Virus record (IMG/VR): IMGVR_UViG_3300028196_000028
Location: 1-41,062 of that record
Length of the DNA stretch: 41,062 nt
Source of the DNA: a virus
Reading direction: 5' to 3' (one strand)
In this document: positions 20,838 through 27,644 of the stretch, one piece after another
Position numbering within the stretch: the stretch's first letter is position 1
Layout: every line of letters begins with the position of its first letter
Translations under genes and position numbers: made by a program
Notes under the pieces: model-generated
The model's database searches: none
What the model saw: the letters and a program-made list of their open reading frames with translations, nothing else
What the model was told of the DNA's origin: nothing

Positions 20838-21136
20838 GAGACTGGTATGAATAATCGTTCGGAAGAAGGCGTCTGCTTTCGTAAATCGTCGTAAGAGCAA
20901 CTTTTTGAACGCGGAACTTCATCTAAACGTATTTCTCTTATTGGTGTAGGTGTCAGATTACGCATTTCTCTATGGGCTTTTTCTAGCTGTTCATAGCTTT
21001 TTGAGAAAAAGAAAAAGCGTGGTCTTTGAGTTGGATTGCTTACTGCACGGCGTTCGATATTATGATTGTAAGCAAAATCATCAATGTATTTGTATGGCAA
21101 CAGATGCTGGCGGGTATCTATGAAGTAAGTGTACAT
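20834..21136 (-). CDS. Hypothetical basic protein (100 aa)
   Basis: MYTYFIDTRQHLLPYKYIDD, then RPRFFFFSKSYEQLEKAHRE and an Arg-rich C-half. Both ends suggest translation coupling. It could be a small alpha/beta nucleic-acid binder, but no family was recognised. Confidence 0.6.
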   Translation of the reverse strand: MYTYFIDTRQHLLPYKYIDDFAYNHNIERRAVSNPTQRPRFFFFSKSYEQLEKAHREMRNLTPTPIREIRLDEVPRSKSCSYDDLRKQTPSSERLFIPVS

Positions 21137-21159
21137 GGAAGTTTCTCTTTCTATCTGAA

Positions 21160-21348
21160 TTAATCGTTAGTGGATATAACTAATTCTTCAAGTTGTTCAT
21201 GGGCTTCTTCAACAGTATCAAGAACTAGTGAATAGAAAGTTATTGTATTGTCACTATTCATTTGAGCGAATAGTTCATGGCTTTCACAAAACTCTTCGAG
21301 GACTGAATAATTGAATGTCTCGTTGGGTTGAATTGTGAAGTTTAGCAT
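21160..21348 (-). CDS. Hypothetical acidic protein (62 aa)
   Basis: TFNYSVLEEFCESHELFAQM then LVLDTVEEAHEQLEELVIST. The second half resembles the SYEQLEKAHREM segment of the neighbouring 100-aa protein, so the two may be distant duplicates. SD TAGGAG, promoter 21382-21410. Confidence 0.6.
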   Translation of the reverse strand: MLNFTIQPNETFNYSVLEEFCESHELFAQMNSDNTITFYSLVLDTVEEAHEQLEELVISTND

Positions 21349-21381
21349 CTCTATCTCCTAAGTGATTCTCTTTACTCTTAT

Positions 21382-21410
21382 AAAGTAACATAATAGAACC
21401 ACTTTGTCAA
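21382..21410 (-). promoter_or_regulatory. Early promoter with conserved leader
   Basis: TTGACA (21405-21410), 17 bp, TACTTT (21382-21387), leader AAGAGAATCACTTAGGAG. It marks the end of the small early gene block. Confidence 0.7.
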
Positions 21411-21413
21411 CCA

Positions 21414-22040
21414 CTATCTTGCAGAAACTTCTTTTATTGCAGTCTTTTTTGGATGAAATACTTCCACATTTTGTGGTAGTTTTATTAGAGAATTACCCTT
21501 GTCTTGATGTATCACAAATTTAACCTTTGGAAATTCTCTAAACATATGATGCCAGATTGGTCTCCAATTTTCTGTTAATCTTTGAGTATTTAAAGTATCT
21601 CTTGGTGATGGCAAATACAAATCAGAATAACTTGTGATATCAAATCCAAAAATACTATCAAAACCATACATATGAATTTCATCACGCTCTAACTTATTTA
21701 TGGTATAGTGTACTGCCATGTGGCCACAATTAAAATCTGTATAGTTGGGAGCATATTTTGGTAATACTGTATAAAATTCTTTTATTTGCTTTGAGTATTT
21801 TATATAAAAATCATTACGCATTTCCATCCACTTCTTAGGTCTCGCGCCTAATACCCAGTCGCCAGGAACTACTACATGACCCTCATGAATTGCTTTCATC
21901 ATTTTAAAATCTACCATTACAGTAGTGTATATATTATTGACTTCCATAGGAGGTAAGTTGCATACAATTTTTAAACCTTTTGCTGGTTGATATAATCCGG
22001 CACTCTTACCGTTACCTATAATATGAGCAATACTAGCCAT
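21414..22040 (-). CDS. GNGKS-motif protein (DUF115/sialyltransferase-like), copy 1
   Basis: 208 aa. IIGNGKSAGLYQP near the start and CGHMAVHYTINKLERDEIHM then YGFDSIFG near residue 105-130 match the copy at 31733 (LGNGKS, NAGHAAYHW, YLWGFD). GNGxS plus a GFD strand recalls DUF115/MptE-like and GT42-like proteins that act in glycan assembly. Substrate unknown. It ends the glycan cluster on the left and is probably co-transcribed with the two glycosyltransferases upstream. Confidence 0.65.
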   Translation of the reverse strand: MASIAHIIGNGKSAGLYQPAKGLKIVCNLPPMEVNNIYTTVMVDFKMMKAIHEGHVVVPGDWVLGARPKKWMEMRNDFYIKYSKQIKEFYTVLPKYAPNYTDFNCGHMAVHYTINKLERDEIHMYGFDSIFGFDITSYSDLYLPSPRDTLNTQRLTENWRPIWHHMFREFPKVKFVIHQDKGNSLIKLPQNVEVFHPKKTAIKEVSAR

Positions 22041-22701
22041 TCTTTATTATACTCCTAATTCTATCTTTACCTTTTTCACCTGTCCAATGAATAGCTTTCT
22101 TAGCTTTACTATCTTGATTATCATGTTCTAACTGCAATCTTAACCAATTATATTCATTAGGCAAATCTGTAATATGTATGCGTTTGCTAAGTGCATCAGG
22201 AAGCATGAAATGCAGAGTTTCTTGGTCCCCCCTAGTAGGATTAGTTTCAACTTCTTTTGACCAGCGCGATAGAATATCTGGGCAACCTTCAAAAGCAACA
22301 ACACCGCTGTTGTACCAAGCACCTTGATTTCCCATTCGTTTTGTCCAAGGCTTATCTTCTACCATCGCAATTCTATTAGGCTCAACATAAACAAATGCAC
22401 CTTTCATACTCTTTAATATTTCAATATCAGTATCAATCCAACAAACCGCATCTGCAATTTTAGACGCTTCAATCATGGATTTGGGTTTTTTAAACCAACC
22501 CTTATCTTCAGTGTGAGTCATATCAATAATGTGGTCAAATCCCATTTCAAGTAATTCATTTTTACATTCTACTGTGACTCCAAAATCTGCGAACACCAAA
22601 GGTATATCATTATGTGCAGTATATCCAGATAGAAACCAAGGTAGAATCCATTGATGGCTAGCGTCACAACCTGTTAAAAATATTTTATCAAATAATGCCA
22701 T
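22033..22701 (-). CDS. GT8-like glycosyltransferase (DxD)
   Basis: 222 aa from ATG 22701 (MALFDKIFLTGCD); ATG 22719 is an in-frame alternative. VCWIDTDIEI has the DxD (Asp90, Asp92) that binds Mn and the sugar nucleotide in GT-A enzymes. GNQGAWYNSGVVAFEGCPDI and GDQETLHFM follow the GT8-type order. Donor and acceptor unknown. It overlaps the GT25 gene by 14 nt. Confidence 0.75.
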   Translation of the reverse strand: MALFDKIFLTGCDASHQWILPWFLSGYTAHNDIPLVFADFGVTVECKNELLEMGFDHIIDMTHTEDKGWFKKPKSMIEASKIADAVCWIDTDIEILKSMKGAFVYVEPNRIAMVEDKPWTKRMGNQGAWYNSGVVAFEGCPDILSRWSKEVETNPTRGDQETLHFMLPDALSKRIHITDLPNEYNWLRLQLEHDNQDSKAKKAIHWTGEKGKDRIRSIIKNG

Positions 22702-23350
22702 ATTTCGTACCATCACCATAACTATGTTTAGCTAAACAACCTTCTTTTCTTTGAATGGTTGTAAACGTATCTTTTGCAATAACAGGATAAGGATACCATT
22801 CATATAAAAAATTAAATCTAGCATTGTTTAAAAATACGTCTGTTGGTCCAGCATCTGTTTTTGCAGACTCTATTAGTTTTTTAGCTGCTTCAGGATTAAG
22901 CATATATGCATGGGCACCAGGAAGATACTGCTTAGACATTAAATTATTTAATCCTAAGCTTTGAGGAGTATTAAATTTACCATACGATGGCGCACCAAAA
23001 CTGATTAATTTAGGCTCAATCTCAAAATCTAAAATTGTTTGCGGAATAATAGTTTCAATAATGGCATCATGTTCAAATATTAAATATGGTTCATTATCCT
23101 CAACACATTTTTCCCAGAGTGTATGGTGAGATAGAAATGCAGAAATGCATCGGTCTGTTCTAGAATAAACTTCATTAAAGTTTGTATCACCAATTCCCTT
23201 GTCTTTCAACATCTTTACAGGATTATGATTAGGAGTTATTGCTTCAAATATTTCAACTTCAATATCATAATCAGATGCAGACATAATACATTTATTTGCC
23301 GATCTTATGGAGTGAGACATTTCTTGAATTGTTATTACATATGATTTCAT
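22688..23350 (-). CDS. GT25 family (LPS-type) glycosyltransferase, copy 1
   Basis: 220 aa. GT25 hallmarks: MKSYVITIQEMSHSIRSANK start, RCISAFLSHHTLWEKC near 67-82, PYLIFEHDAII near 88-98 (EHD metal/donor site), and LPGAHAYMLNPEAAKKLIES near 140-160. This family includes LPS core glycosyltransferases. Its ATG directly follows the SbmA/BacA stop, with the SD inside that gene's last codons. Confidence 0.85.
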   Translation of the reverse strand: MKSYVITIQEMSHSIRSANKCIMSASDYDIEVEIFEAITPNHNPVKMLKDKGIGDTNFNEVYSRTDRCISAFLSHHTLWEKCVEDNEPYLIFEHDAIIETIIPQTILDFEIEPKLISFGAPSYGKFNTPQSLGLNNLMSKQYLPGAHAYMLNPEAAKKLIESAKTDAGPTDVFLNNARFNFLYEWYPYPVIAKDTFTTIQRKEGCLAKHSYGDGTKYGII

Positions 23351-24349
23351 TTATCCTCTCCAACGTGGATCTGAAGATTCACCAATCTTAATTTGAACTT
23401 CAAATTCTCTCAATCTTTTCCAAACACTTATCAATTCAACCACAACAGCCCAAGATTTAACAACATACTGCAAACTACTTTCTACTCTACCAAACGCTCT
23501 TATAGTTTGTTGTAGAGCACCTAATGTGATTGTTCCCGCAAGAATTGTAGGACCCAATGCAAGATACGGAACAAGAACCATACCTTGAAAATATGAATAT
23601 CTTGCCATGTTGAAATAAGCATAATGAAAATATGATTTAAAATGAATATCTCTTACCCAATCAAATAATTCTGCAAGAGTTTTGGGTTGACCTGCTCTAG
23701 GATCATCTTCTGCATGTACTAAAATTTTACGGTAACCAGCTTCACGTTTTTGAATGTCGTACTCAATTCCAGGTAGTCTGATTCCTACTGCAGCAAGCAA
23801 CAGCGTACCTCCTAATGCTGTTGCAAGTGCTACCCACATAAGAGAATTAGAAACTTCGCCTAGTATTGGCAAATGTGTAACTGCCGCAGATAGACCAATA
23901 AGAATAGGAATGAAAGCAATTAAAGTCATAATTGACTCCATAAGACCAACACCTAAGTCTTCCATAATTCTAGCAAACTTAATAGTATCCTCTTGAATAC
24001 GTTGTGACGCACCTTCTAGACTTCTAGCATACTTGAACTTATCATGGTAATACTCAACCATACTAGTGCGCCATCTGAATATCCAATGAGATACAAAGTA
24101 TTTAGTGACTACTGCAATAGCAATAAACTTTGCTGCCAGCCAACCGAAGGATGCTAATGATCCATAAAATTCTGCGGCAGTAATACTACCAGGTGTAGCT
24201 AATGCTTCTTGGAGATTATTATAAAAATCGCCAAACCATTCATTTATCGCAACATCAATCTGTACCTGATACCAAGTAGAAAATAAAATCAAGAGTGTTC
24301 CAAAGATTGACCAATGCATCCAGTGTTTTGAAGTAAAAAATTTAAACAT
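23351..24349 (-). CDS. sbmA/bacA-like: SbmA/BacA-family peptide transporter
   Basis: 332 aa, aligning by eye to E. coli SbmA (406 aa) over nearly its whole length but lacking about 75 N-terminal residues. Shared stretches: HWSIFGTLLILFSTWY, FVSHWIFRWRT, EGASQRIQEDTIKFA, LIAFIPILIGLS, GIRLPGIEYD, YFHYAYFNMAR and GTITLGALQQTIRAFGRVES. SbmA/BacA are inner-membrane importers of peptides such as microcins, and BacA affects lipid A in rhizobia. As phage cargo it may import a peptide or alter the envelope (inference). It lies between UDP-glucose dehydrogenase and GT25. Confidence 0.9.
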   Translation of the reverse strand: MFKFFTSKHWMHWSIFGTLLILFSTWYQVQIDVAINEWFGDFYNNLQEALATPGSITAAEFYGSLASFGWLAAKFIAIAVVTKYFVSHWIFRWRTSMVEYYHDKFKYARSLEGASQRIQEDTIKFARIMEDLGVGLMESIMTLIAFIPILIGLSAAVTHLPILGEVSNSLMWVALATALGGTLLLAAVGIRLPGIEYDIQKREAGYRKILVHAEDDPRAGQPKTLAELFDWVRDIHFKSYFHYAYFNMARYSYFQGMVLVPYLALGPTILAGTITLGALQQTIRAFGRVESSLQYVVKSWAVVVELISVWKRLREFEVQIKIGESSDPRWRG

Positions 24350-25118
24350 TGTCTTTTATTACCTTCTCATTTGAGGTGATAGCAGCGTGAAGAATGTCTA
24401 GAGACTGATCTTTGAGTTTTGCAGAATTGTATAGTGCTTTTGTGTCTTTAGGAAAACATGCACCACCAAAACCTCTACCATCTGGACCAGGAACTTTCAT
24501 ATGTGAATATCCTATTCTTTCATCCATACCCACTAAGTAACTTACCTCATCGTACTGTAAATTCATTTTAGAACAAAGATCATAAATTTCATTAAAGAAT
24601 GCTACCTTTGTTGCCAAGAAAGAATTTCTAATATACTTCATTAAGATAAGTTCAGGTATTGAAGAAAAGATTGCTGTAAATTTTTTACATGGATTAAAAA
24701 TATCTACCCAAAAATATTCATCACCTCCACCAAAAAACATTTCTGTCTGTTTTTTGAAATCTTCATTTGCATTTGCTGCAGTTAAAAATTCTGGAGAAAA
24801 ACATATGTTTAAATAATTATGCGTTTGTTCAATTTCTCTCCAGCCTTCCATTGACATAGTTGACTTTATAAGAATGTTTGATGGACTTATAGTTGCAACT
24901 GGAATTCTATTGAGCATTTCAAATATAATGCTCATATCACATTCACCATTTTTACCTTCTGGTGTTGGCAAGCAAATGATATAACCATCTGAATCACCTT
25001 GATATTCTATCTTATTATCGTTGTATTCTGGATCAACAATTGTGATATCATGATGATCTTTTAAAACGTTGTAAACAGCTTTGCCTACAAATCCATATCC
25101 TAATAATGTCAATTTCAT
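24342..25118 (-). CDS. UDP-glucose/GDP-mannose dehydrogenase, short form
   Basis: ATG 25118 (MKLTLLGYGFVGKAV) has SD AAGG; the longer frame adds 12 unlikely residues. The Rossmann motif GYGFVG, ICLPTPEG (48-55), SPEFLTAANA and catalytic GRGFGGACFPKD with Cys221 are all present. At 258 aa it holds the NAD-binding and central domains, but the C-terminal nucleotide-sugar domain (about 130 aa in full-length enzymes) is missing. Expected reaction: UDP-glucose to UDP-glucuronate. Activity of the short form is uncertain. It pairs with the epimerase at 29438. Confidence 0.85.
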   Translation of the reverse strand: MKLTLLGYGFVGKAVYNVLKDHHDITIVDPEYNDNKIEYQGDSDGYIICLPTPEGKNGECDMSIIFEMLNRIPVATISPSNILIKSTMSMEGWREIEQTHNYLNICFSPEFLTAANANEDFKKQTEMFFGGGDEYFWVDIFNPCKKFTAIFSSIPELILMKYIRNSFLATKVAFFNEIYDLCSKMNLQYDEVSYLVGMDERIGYSHMKVPGPDGRGFGGACFPKDTKALYNSAKLKDQSLDILHAAITSNEKVIKDNV

Positions 25119-25129
25119 AATGTATAACC

Positions 25130-25993
25130 TTAATAACTTTGTGCTAGTCTCCACATCAAATATTCTTTACTCTCAATAGGCGGATACTTAGATACTTCGT
25201 GAAAACGTAAATTATCTACTATAGTACCCGGAGTAGGATCAACAAAATGTGGCATACTAAATCTAGTTTTATGTATATGTGAATTAACTACTCTATGTTT
25301 TGTGCTTTTAAAGTAATCATTTGTCCATCTCTGAAGTAGATCACCAATATTCACAACCACACCATCGACATTATATGGCACTGGATGCCATTCGCCTTTT
25401 AAATCTTGTACCTGCAATCCTGGAACATCGTTTATTTGCCAAAGTAGTGTAATAGTTCCGTAGTCGCTATGTTCACCAATTCTCATTTGTCGATCTGTTA
25501 TTTCTCCTTCATATGCGGGATAATGAATAACCCTTGTAGTATTGAATGGCTGCATATGAGCATCTACAAGCGTAGATCCGCATTTTAAAATTTCATCAAA
25601 TCTACTCAGTATTCTAAGTGTAAGTTTATCTGCAACATCAATACTTTGCAATGCTGTTGCTTTAAATCCTGGCAATTCTCTTGGCCAAAGATGCTCACCC
25701 ATTCTTGTGTTATTGTAATTAAAACTTTCTTTAATATCTTTCGGTGCAGTAGGATCGACATTTTCATCTCCTACCATACTATAGCCTAGATTAGTGTCTC
25801 CTTCATATGGATACTTTTTCTTTATTTCATCAGGTAAATTAAAAAACGCTTTCATTTCACTGAACCAACTAATCATATCAGATTTTTCAGATTTTGTCAA
25901 GCAATTAGTAAATACCGCAAAACCTACAGATGTATAAGCATCTTCAATATGTTGATTTGCGTATGGAGAATTAAAATCAATTACAGGTATCAT
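25130..25993 (-). CDS. 2OG-Fe(II) oxygenase, isopenicillin N synthase-like
   Basis: 287 aa from ATG 25993 (MIPVIDFNSPY), with SD AAAGGA. Motifs: the N-terminal DIOX region (SVGFAVFTNC), GEHSDYGTITLL with Fe ligands His175 and Asp177, KSTKHRV with His233, and HKTRFSMPHF with Arg244 binding 2-oxoglutarate. Arg244-x-Ser246 is the usual RxS. It hydroxylates or oxidises an unknown substrate. The SD begins one base after the CCA of the unusual tRNA, so mRNA and tRNA share one transcript. Confidence 0.88.
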   Translation of the reverse strand: MIPVIDFNSPYANQHIEDAYTSVGFAVFTNCLTKSEKSDMISWFSEMKAFFNLPDEIKKKYPYEGDTNLGYSMVGDENVDPTAPKDIKESFNYNNTRMGEHLWPRELPGFKATALQSIDVADKLTLRILSRFDEILKCGSTLVDAHMQPFNTTRVIHYPAYEGEITDRQMRIGEHSDYGTITLLWQINDVPGLQVQDLKGEWHPVPYNVDGVVVNIGDLLQRWTNDYFKSTKHRVVNSHIHKTRFSMPHFVDPTPGTIVDNLRFHEVSKYPPIESKEYLMWRLAQSY

Positions 25994-26005
25994 TATTATT
26001 TCCTT

Positions 26006-26112
26006 TGGCTCTGAGGGCAGGAGTCGAACCTGCACGAATAAATATACATTTACGCTAGTATATATTCACGGTATAAACAGTACCGCGTGTCTACCAATTC
26101 CACCACCTCAGA
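26006..26112 (-). tRNA. Unusual class II tRNA with GUU (Asn) anticodon
   Basis: 107 nt. Acceptor TCTGAGG/CCTCAGA, Leu-like D-arm (GTGGAATTGGTAGACAC), anticodon stem CGGTA/TACCG with loop CTGTTTA (GTT), a 35-nt variable region forming a stem GAATA.TATAC/GTATA..TATTC, T-arm GCAGG-TTCGACT-CCTGC, G73 and encoded CCA. Normal tRNA-Asn has a short variable loop; long arms belong to Leu, Ser and Tyr. G73 fits Asn. It begins five bases after the stop of the AsnRS-like gene. Confidence 0.85.
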
Positions 26113-26117
26113 TTAGT

Positions 26118-26936
26118 TTACAGCTTGTCTAGGGCTGCAATCATTCGCGTCATCCCGATGCCACCGCCAACTCTTGGAAAGAAATCAAATTCAAGAAACT
26201 TTTCAAGTTCTGCCTCAACTCTATCATCTCCGAATAAACTCTTAATAAGTCCTGCGTACTCTCCATCAGAAATTGTATGAAATGTATCTCTCATCTGTTC
26301 TTTATCAATACTGCGTTCGGCACTACCAATTGTTTCCATACCACCAAGAATAACATCAATCTTTCGGCTAGTACCATCTTCGTTACGACTCATATTCCAA
26401 AACGGACTAGTCATTTCTGGAAAGTCTGTAATCATACAAGGACCGAATGATGCTTGCATTGCTAATTCGTGTTGTGCATCTAGTTCTGTTTTAGCACTTA
26501 CGCCATAATGTTGCTGCCATTCATTATACGTTTTTTCTGTGATAGTACCAAAACCTAAAAAATCACAAAGTTCATATTCCATACGTTTCAAATCATTAAT
26601 GTCACCAGGCATTTCAAATTCAAACATTGGAAAGATTGTATCGTGACGACCGGGAATTGCGTTAGGCTCTTGTCGATATGACGTTGAGACACAAAAAAAC
26701 CCCTTTGAATCGGGGCTGGTAAGTAATTCATGTTCTAGCCACATCTGGCCAGTTTGAGGTAATGGCCAGACTTGGCCTTCATAATTGTAACTTGCTACGT
26801 TTTCAGGATCTTCACAAGCTGCTAAGATGCTCAATCTATTTTGCGTATGTACTTCCTCAAAGCCTTTAGTCAAAAAAAAGTCCCTCAATAGGGACACTGC
26901 GTTAGTAAATTTTCGTGGGTTTATTAGTTGCGTCAT
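26118..26936 (-). CDS. AsnRS/AsnA-like class II synthetase catalytic core
   Basis: 272 aa. Class II motifs: motif 2 STSYRQEPNAIPGRHDTIF with Arg88, Glu90 and RH at 97-98, then FEFE; MITDFPEMTSPFW (168-180); DVILGGMETIGSAERS, close to the E-I-G-G-S-x-R strand of AsnRS/AspRS; and motif 3 RVGGGIGMTRM with Arg264. No OB-fold anticodon domain, so it is half the size of AsnRS. AsnA and archaeal asparagine synthetases have the same core. Possible roles: charging the adjacent GUU tRNA, asparagine synthesis, or ligating Asp/Asn to another molecule. SD GAGGAG; terminator upstream. Confidence 0.85.
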   Translation of the reverse strand: MTQLINPRKFTNAVSLLRDFFLTKGFEEVHTQNRLSILAACEDPENVASYNYEGQVWPLPQTGQMWLEHELLTSPDSKGFFCVSTSYRQEPNAIPGRHDTIFPMFEFEMPGDINDLKRMEYELCDFLGFGTITEKTYNEWQQHYGVSAKTELDAQHELAMQASFGPCMITDFPEMTSPFWNMSRNEDGTSRKIDVILGGMETIGSAERSIDKEQMRDTFHTISDGEYAGLIKSLFGDDRVEAELEKFLEFDFFPRVGGGIGMTRMIAALDKL

Positions 26937-26953
26937 TTTCTTTCTCTCTCCTC

Positions 26954-26978
26954 AAAATAAGGGAGCCCTAAGGCTCCC
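26954..26978 (-). terminator. Intrinsic terminator after clpP
   Basis: On the minus strand GGGAGCC-TTAG-GGCTCCC (7 bp, 4-nt loop) is followed by TTATTTT. It lies between the ClpP stop and the AsnRS-like start, so it may terminate or attenuate transcription into the synthetase-tRNA unit. A CTAAATAC sequence just upstream is a weak late-promoter match. Confidence 0.75.
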
Positions 26979-27006
26979 CAACTCATTAGATGTATTTAGC
27001 ATTTTT

Positions 27007-27597
27007 TTATTGTATATCTTCTATTTTATCACAAAGTTTTAAATTTTTTGCTTCTGTTGCACTTAACCAAACATCTTCTGGAGGAAGTAAAAAATCTCTT
27101 ATCTTTTTTTCATTTAATCCAGTACATTTTCTATAATGATTAATCATTCTCTCAGTTGTAAGTTCCATTTCTTTTACTCTTGCGAATAACTCATGTTCTT
27201 TACCTACACTACCCCACGAATATTGGTGAGATAAAATTGCAGTATTTGGCGTGAGAATTCTTTTACCTTTTTTACCGGATATGAATAATAGCAATCCACA
27301 AGATGCAATCATACCCAAACCAACAGTTTTAACAGGAATTGTTGATGCTCTCATAACATCAACTAAGGCAAAACAAGCATTTAAATCTCCACCCCTTGAA
27401 CAAATTCCTAATGTTAATTCTTTTGGTTTATCACTTCTTTTCATATTTTCTGATAATATCCAATCAACGATTGGACTCATTGTATCCATTGATACATCGC
27501 CCATAAAAACGTATGTACCATGAGAAAGTAATTGCATTTTTGGTGGGATTGCTGATGCCGCTGGCGCATTATTTAATGTTACATTATTCATATTCAA
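27007..27597 (-). CDS. clpP: ClpP-like serine protease
   Basis: 196 aa, normal ClpP length. GICSRGGDLNACFAL (64-78) is the SPGG-type oxyanion loop; VGLGMIASCGLLLF has Ser99; ILSHQYSWG has His124; VWLSATEAKNLKLCDKI has Asp190 of the triad. Residue 100 is Cys where bacterial ClpP has Met. Phage ClpP is known in marine T4-like phages and may work with host Clp ATPases or in capsid maturation. It ends before a good terminator. Confidence 0.9.
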   Translation of the reverse strand: MNMNNVTLNNAPAASAIPPKMQLLSHGTYVFMGDVSMDTMSPIVDWILSENMKRSDKPKELTLGICSRGGDLNACFALVDVMRASTIPVKTVGLGMIASCGLLLFISGKKGKRILTPNTAILSHQYSWGSVGKEHELFARVKEMELTTERMINHYRKCTGLNEKKIRDFLLPPEDVWLSATEAKNLKLCDKIEDIQ

Positions 27598-27611
27598 TCA
27601 TTCCTAAAGTT

Positions 27612-27632
27612 GGAGACTCCAATGGAGTCTCC
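27612..27632. repeat. 9-bp hairpin between the BMP gene and clpP
   Basis: Arms 27612-27620 and 27624-27632 are perfectly complementary (GGAGACTCC), with a 3-nt loop. No T-tract follows on the minus strand. It may be an RNA-stabilising or processing hairpin. Confidence 0.7.
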
Positions 27633-27644
27633 GTTATTAATTAT

